Of a stretch of 64,000 nucleotides of DNA, positions 61,631-64,000 are shown piece by piece (position 1 is the stretch's first letter; every line of letters starts with the position of its first letter). A program made the position numbers and the translations under genes. The notes beneath the pieces were generated by a model. That model was not told the origin of the DNA. It ran no database searches and worked only from the letters and a program-made list of their open reading frames with translations. The DNA comes from Marisediminitalea lipolytica (lineage in GTDB: Bacteria; Pseudomonadota; Gammaproteobacteria; Enterobacterales; Alteromonadaceae): contig NZ_MJIC01000015.1 of assembly GCF_001758465.1 (NCBI RefSeq), positions 372,001 through 436,000 on the forward strand, given 5' to 3'.

Positions 61631-64000
61631 ATGTCTGTATCACTTCCTGTCGAAAGCATCATTCCCGACCTCATTGCATCACTAAGCACTGATGATGTGC
61701 TGTTAAGTGCACCGCCCGGAGCGGGGAAATCTACGGCAATACCGCTGGCACTGCTAAAAGCAACGTCCAGTCGTATTTTATTGTTACAACCTCGCCGGGT
61801 GGTGGTTAAGCAACTGGCAATGTACCTGGCCGGGCAATTAGGCGAAGCGGTTGGTCAGACCGTCGGTTATCGTATTCGGGGCGAGCAAAAAGTTAGTGCG
61901 GATACCCGGTTGGAGATTATTACCGAGGGTATCCTGACCCGGCGGTTACAGCAGGATCCGGAACTTGCCGGTGTGGACATTGTTCTGTTTGATGAATTCC
62001 ACGAACGCAGTTTACACAGTGACTTTAGTCTGGCGCTGGCAACCGAAGTCAGGCAAACGCTGCGGGATGATTTACGCCTGGTGGTTATGTCGGCCACTCT
62101 GGACGTGACGCCTTTAACAAAGTTGCTGCCAAACGCTATTGTGCTGGCCAGCGAGGGCCGGCGTTTCGCCGTAGAAGAAATCTATGCAGGTGAGTGCCAC
62201 ATTTCGCAGCTTAGTCAGCGTATGGCAGCATTGACGGCGCAGGTGCTGAAAGAAGAAAGGGGCGATATTCTGGTTTTTCTGCCCACCGTAAAACATATTA
62301 ATCAGGTTGCTTCGCTTCTTTCAGGTGTAGAGAAAACTAACGTCGTAGTCCTTCCACTACATGGAAATTTACCGCTGGAGCAACAGCAGTTAGCTCTTAA
62401 ACCTCAAATAGATAATTTGCGGAAGGTTATCCTGGCTACCAATATTGCTGAAACCAGTCTGACCATTGAGGGTATCAGACTGGTAATTGACAGCGGACGT
62501 GAGCAGATCGCCCAATTCCACCCTTCTACCCAAATGACAGAACTGTCATTAAAAATGATCTCCCAGGCTTCCGCAGAACAACGCAAAGGCCGTGCGGGCA
62601 GGCTACAGACTGGTATTTGTTACCGCTTGTGGAGTAAAGAATCGCATAGCAGGCTTGCCGAGTTTTCGTTACCTGCGATCAGAACCCAGGACATCACGCC
62701 ATTGGTATTGCATAGTGCTGACTGGGGGACGGCCCTGGATGCATTGCCACTGCTGGATTACCCGAGTAGCGCGCAGCTGGACTCTGCCAGCGGGACATTA
62801 CGGTCGCTGGCACTCATTGATGATCAGGAACGCATTACTCGTCTGGGTAAAGATAGTCTCAGGCTGCCGGTTGACCCACGCTACGCCAGCATGCTGTTGC
62901 GTCTGCGCGAGGAAGCCGAGCTTACCGATGATGCAGAGCTTTTATTAGCCGGTTGTTTGATAACGGCTCTGGCCGAGGAGTCCCCCCGGACTGATAACTG
63001 GATCGTCAGTGAAGTACTCAGTGGTTTGCCGGGGCCGGTAAGGCAGAGCATATCCCGTCAGGCTTTACGTTATGCTGCCATGCTGGGTGCTAAAGCTGAC
63101 CGGGACGATATTTTCAGAATATCGCCTGCCAGTATCGCTTTGGCTATCGCTTATGCGCAGCCAGCCTGGCTGGCTCAGGCAAGAAATCAGCAGGAATTTA
63201 AACTGGCCATGGGGACCGGTGCCGAATTAACCCAACCGATGACCCGGTCTGCTAGCTGGCTGGCTGTGCTAAGCGGCCAGCGAAAAGAGGCTAACTTACT
63301 GATTCGGTTAGCTGAACCTATTGATGAGCAGGTGATTATTGACCACTTTAGCGGCCAAATTAACACCGTGCAGCGAGCTTTCTATGATGTTCAGAGCGAC
63401 GCTATGCGGGCCGAAGAGCAGCGTTATCTTGGTCAGATACTGATGTCCTCAAAACCGCTGGCTAAACTCAATGGCGGCCAGCGAGCGGCCTGTTGGCGGG
63501 ATTGGTTAATCAAGAAAGCTGTTAAAGACTGGCCATTCTTTAATGAGATGGAAGAAACGATCCAGCGAATCAACATGGCTATTGCTCTTGGCCTGACTCC
63601 TGATGGCTTTGGCGATGAAGAGATCTGGCCCGAGATTAAGGCTGATTGGATGCTCAGCCAGGAATCGGTTTTAGCCGTTCTTGCTAATAGTTCATCCATC
63701 GCGCAGCTCACAAAAGTGGCTTGGTCAGACGTGATTCTGCAATGTTTAAGCTGGTCTCAACGGCAGTTAATCGAACAGCTATTGCCAGCTAAGTTGTCTG
63801 TTCCCAGTGGTTCTTCCCGTCGGCTGCGCTATGAAAGTGATTCACGGGTGGTACTGTCGGTAAAAATGCAGGAAATGTATGGCTGTAATACCCCGGTAAC
63901 CGTCGGGCGGGGACGTCAGCCGGTTACTGTTGAATTACTGTCTCCGGCTGGACGACCTATACAGACAACCAATGACCTGCCAGGCTTCTGGCGGGGTAGC
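61631..64000 (+). CDS. hrpB: ATP-dependent helicase HrpB, 3' end outside window
   Basis: The frame runs from ATG 61631 to the window edge, 790 codons, against about 810-850 for complete HrpB. DEAH/RHA-type helicase motifs occur in order: Walker A PPGAGKST (about 36), DEFHER (about 119), SATLD, TNIAETSLT, and QRKGRAGR (motif VI). The C-terminal HrpB-specific region ends with SPAGRPIQTTNDLPGFWRG at the window edge, so only a few tens of residues are missing. A helicase of uncertain RNA-related function, often encoded near mrcB or ligT/thpR genes. It is divergent from thpR. Confidence 0.95.
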   Translation, partial: MSVSLPVESIIPDLIASLSTDDVLLSAPPGAGKSTAIPLALLKATSSRILLLQPRRVVVKQLAMYLAGQLGEAVGQTVGYRIRGEQKVSADTRLEIITEGILTRRLQQDPELAGVDIVLFDEFHERSLHSDFSLALATEVRQTLRDDLRLVVMSATLDVTPLTKLLPNAIVLASEGRRFAVEEIYAGECHISQLSQRMAALTAQVLKEERGDILVFLPTVKHINQVASLLSGVEKTNVVVLPLHGNLPLEQQQLALKPQIDNLRKVILATNIAETSLTIEGIRLVIDSGREQIAQFHPSTQMTELSLKMISQASAEQRKGRAGRLQTGICYRLWSKESHSRLAEFSLPAIRTQDITPLVLHSADWGTALDALPLLDYPSSAQLDSASGTLRSLALIDDQERITRLGKDSLRLPVDPRYASMLLRLREEAELTDDAELLLAGCLITALAEESPRTDNWIVSEVLSGLPGPVRQSISRQALRYAAMLGAKADRDDIFRISPASIALAIAYAQPAWLAQARNQQEFKLAMGTGAELTQPMTRSASWLAVLSGQRKEANLLIRLAEPIDEQVIIDHFSGQINTVQRAFYDVQSDAMRAEEQRYLGQILMSSKPLAKLNGGQRAACWRDWLIKKAVKDWPFFNEMEETIQRINMAIALGLTPDGFGDEEIWPEIKADWMLSQESVLAVLANSSSIAQLTKVAWSDVILQCLSWSQRQLIEQLLPAKLSVPSGSSRRLRYESDSRVVLSVKMQEMYGCNTPVTVGRGRQPVTVELLSPAGRPIQTTNDLPGFWRGS

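Overview
The window looks like chromosomal DNA of a marine-type gammaproteobacterium, probably Alteromonadales/Alteromonadaceae. This rests on the gammaproteobacterial S10 ribosomal operon order, YebG and UmuDC under a LexA-type box, a PII/AmtB pair, PEP-CTERM-like proteins, a SPINDLY-type O-GlcNAc transferase, CZB and PAS chemoreceptors, and a beta-glucoside utilisation locus with LacI-type operators. The genus cannot be fixed from the sequence alone. GC content is moderate, apart from clearly AT-rich stretches near 19.3-21.4 kb, 42.0-43.1 kb and 48.4-48.8 kb.

Layout. 0-3 kb: the 3' part of a heavy-metal RND pump with a DUF3240 partner. 3-6.2 kb: a three-gene envelope glycan operon (DPM-like GT2, VTT membrane protein, ArnT-like GT39) behind a near-perfect PmrA/QseB-like tandem box. 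6.2-7.2 kb: a CDF metal exporter. 7.2-13.9 kb: a beta-glucoside module (GH3 lipoprotein, GH1, GPH symporter, LacI regulator) with three operators in the divergent promoter region. 14-17 kb: a CZB soluble chemoreceptor and an Aer-like receptor. 17-19 kb: divergent yebG and umuDC sharing one SOS box. 19.3-23.2 kb: a 1323-aa hybrid two-component regulator that has lost both phosphoacceptors. 23.4-29 kb: a short-chain dehydrogenase, a retropepsin-like protease, a periplasmic binding protein, a lipoprotein, glnK-amtB and a CBM9-like protein. 29-34.9 kb: a diguanylate cyclase, a GAF-GspE ATPase and a DUF4153 membrane protein. 34.9-36 kb: a thioesterase and a wrecked GGDEF gene.

36-43 kb is the most unusual region. 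It holds a TPR O-GlcNAc transferase, a 908-aa secreted PEP-CTERM protein made of about forty 17-residue repeats in a 306-bp higher-order period, and a TPR radical SAM/SPASM enzyme. Convergent with the last of these is a tight run of five tiny genes. Three encode peptides with a 15-residue double-glycine leader typical of class II microcin/bacteriocin precursors, and two encode small membrane proteins that could be immunity factors. Four of the five are too short or wrongly started to appear in a simple long-ORF scan. I regard this as the best candidate for an undescribed system: a multi-peptide bacteriocin-like or modified-peptide locus beside a protein-glycosylation/repeat-protein locus.

43-48.4 kb: the complete 11-gene S10 operon with a strong promoter, a long leader and a terminator. 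The spc operon does not follow; an AT-rich gene-free stretch with a large dyad does. 48.8-64 kb: an S33 hydrolase, LPS core genes (GT4, GT9, waaA), a cation/proton antiporter with an NAD-binding regulatory domain, a VWA PEP-CTERM protein, a lipoprotein, an M3 peptidase, purU, thpR and the 5' 790 codons of hrpB.

No tRNA, rRNA, CRISPR array, insertion sequence or integrase was recognised. All family calls come from reading motifs and were not checked by database search.
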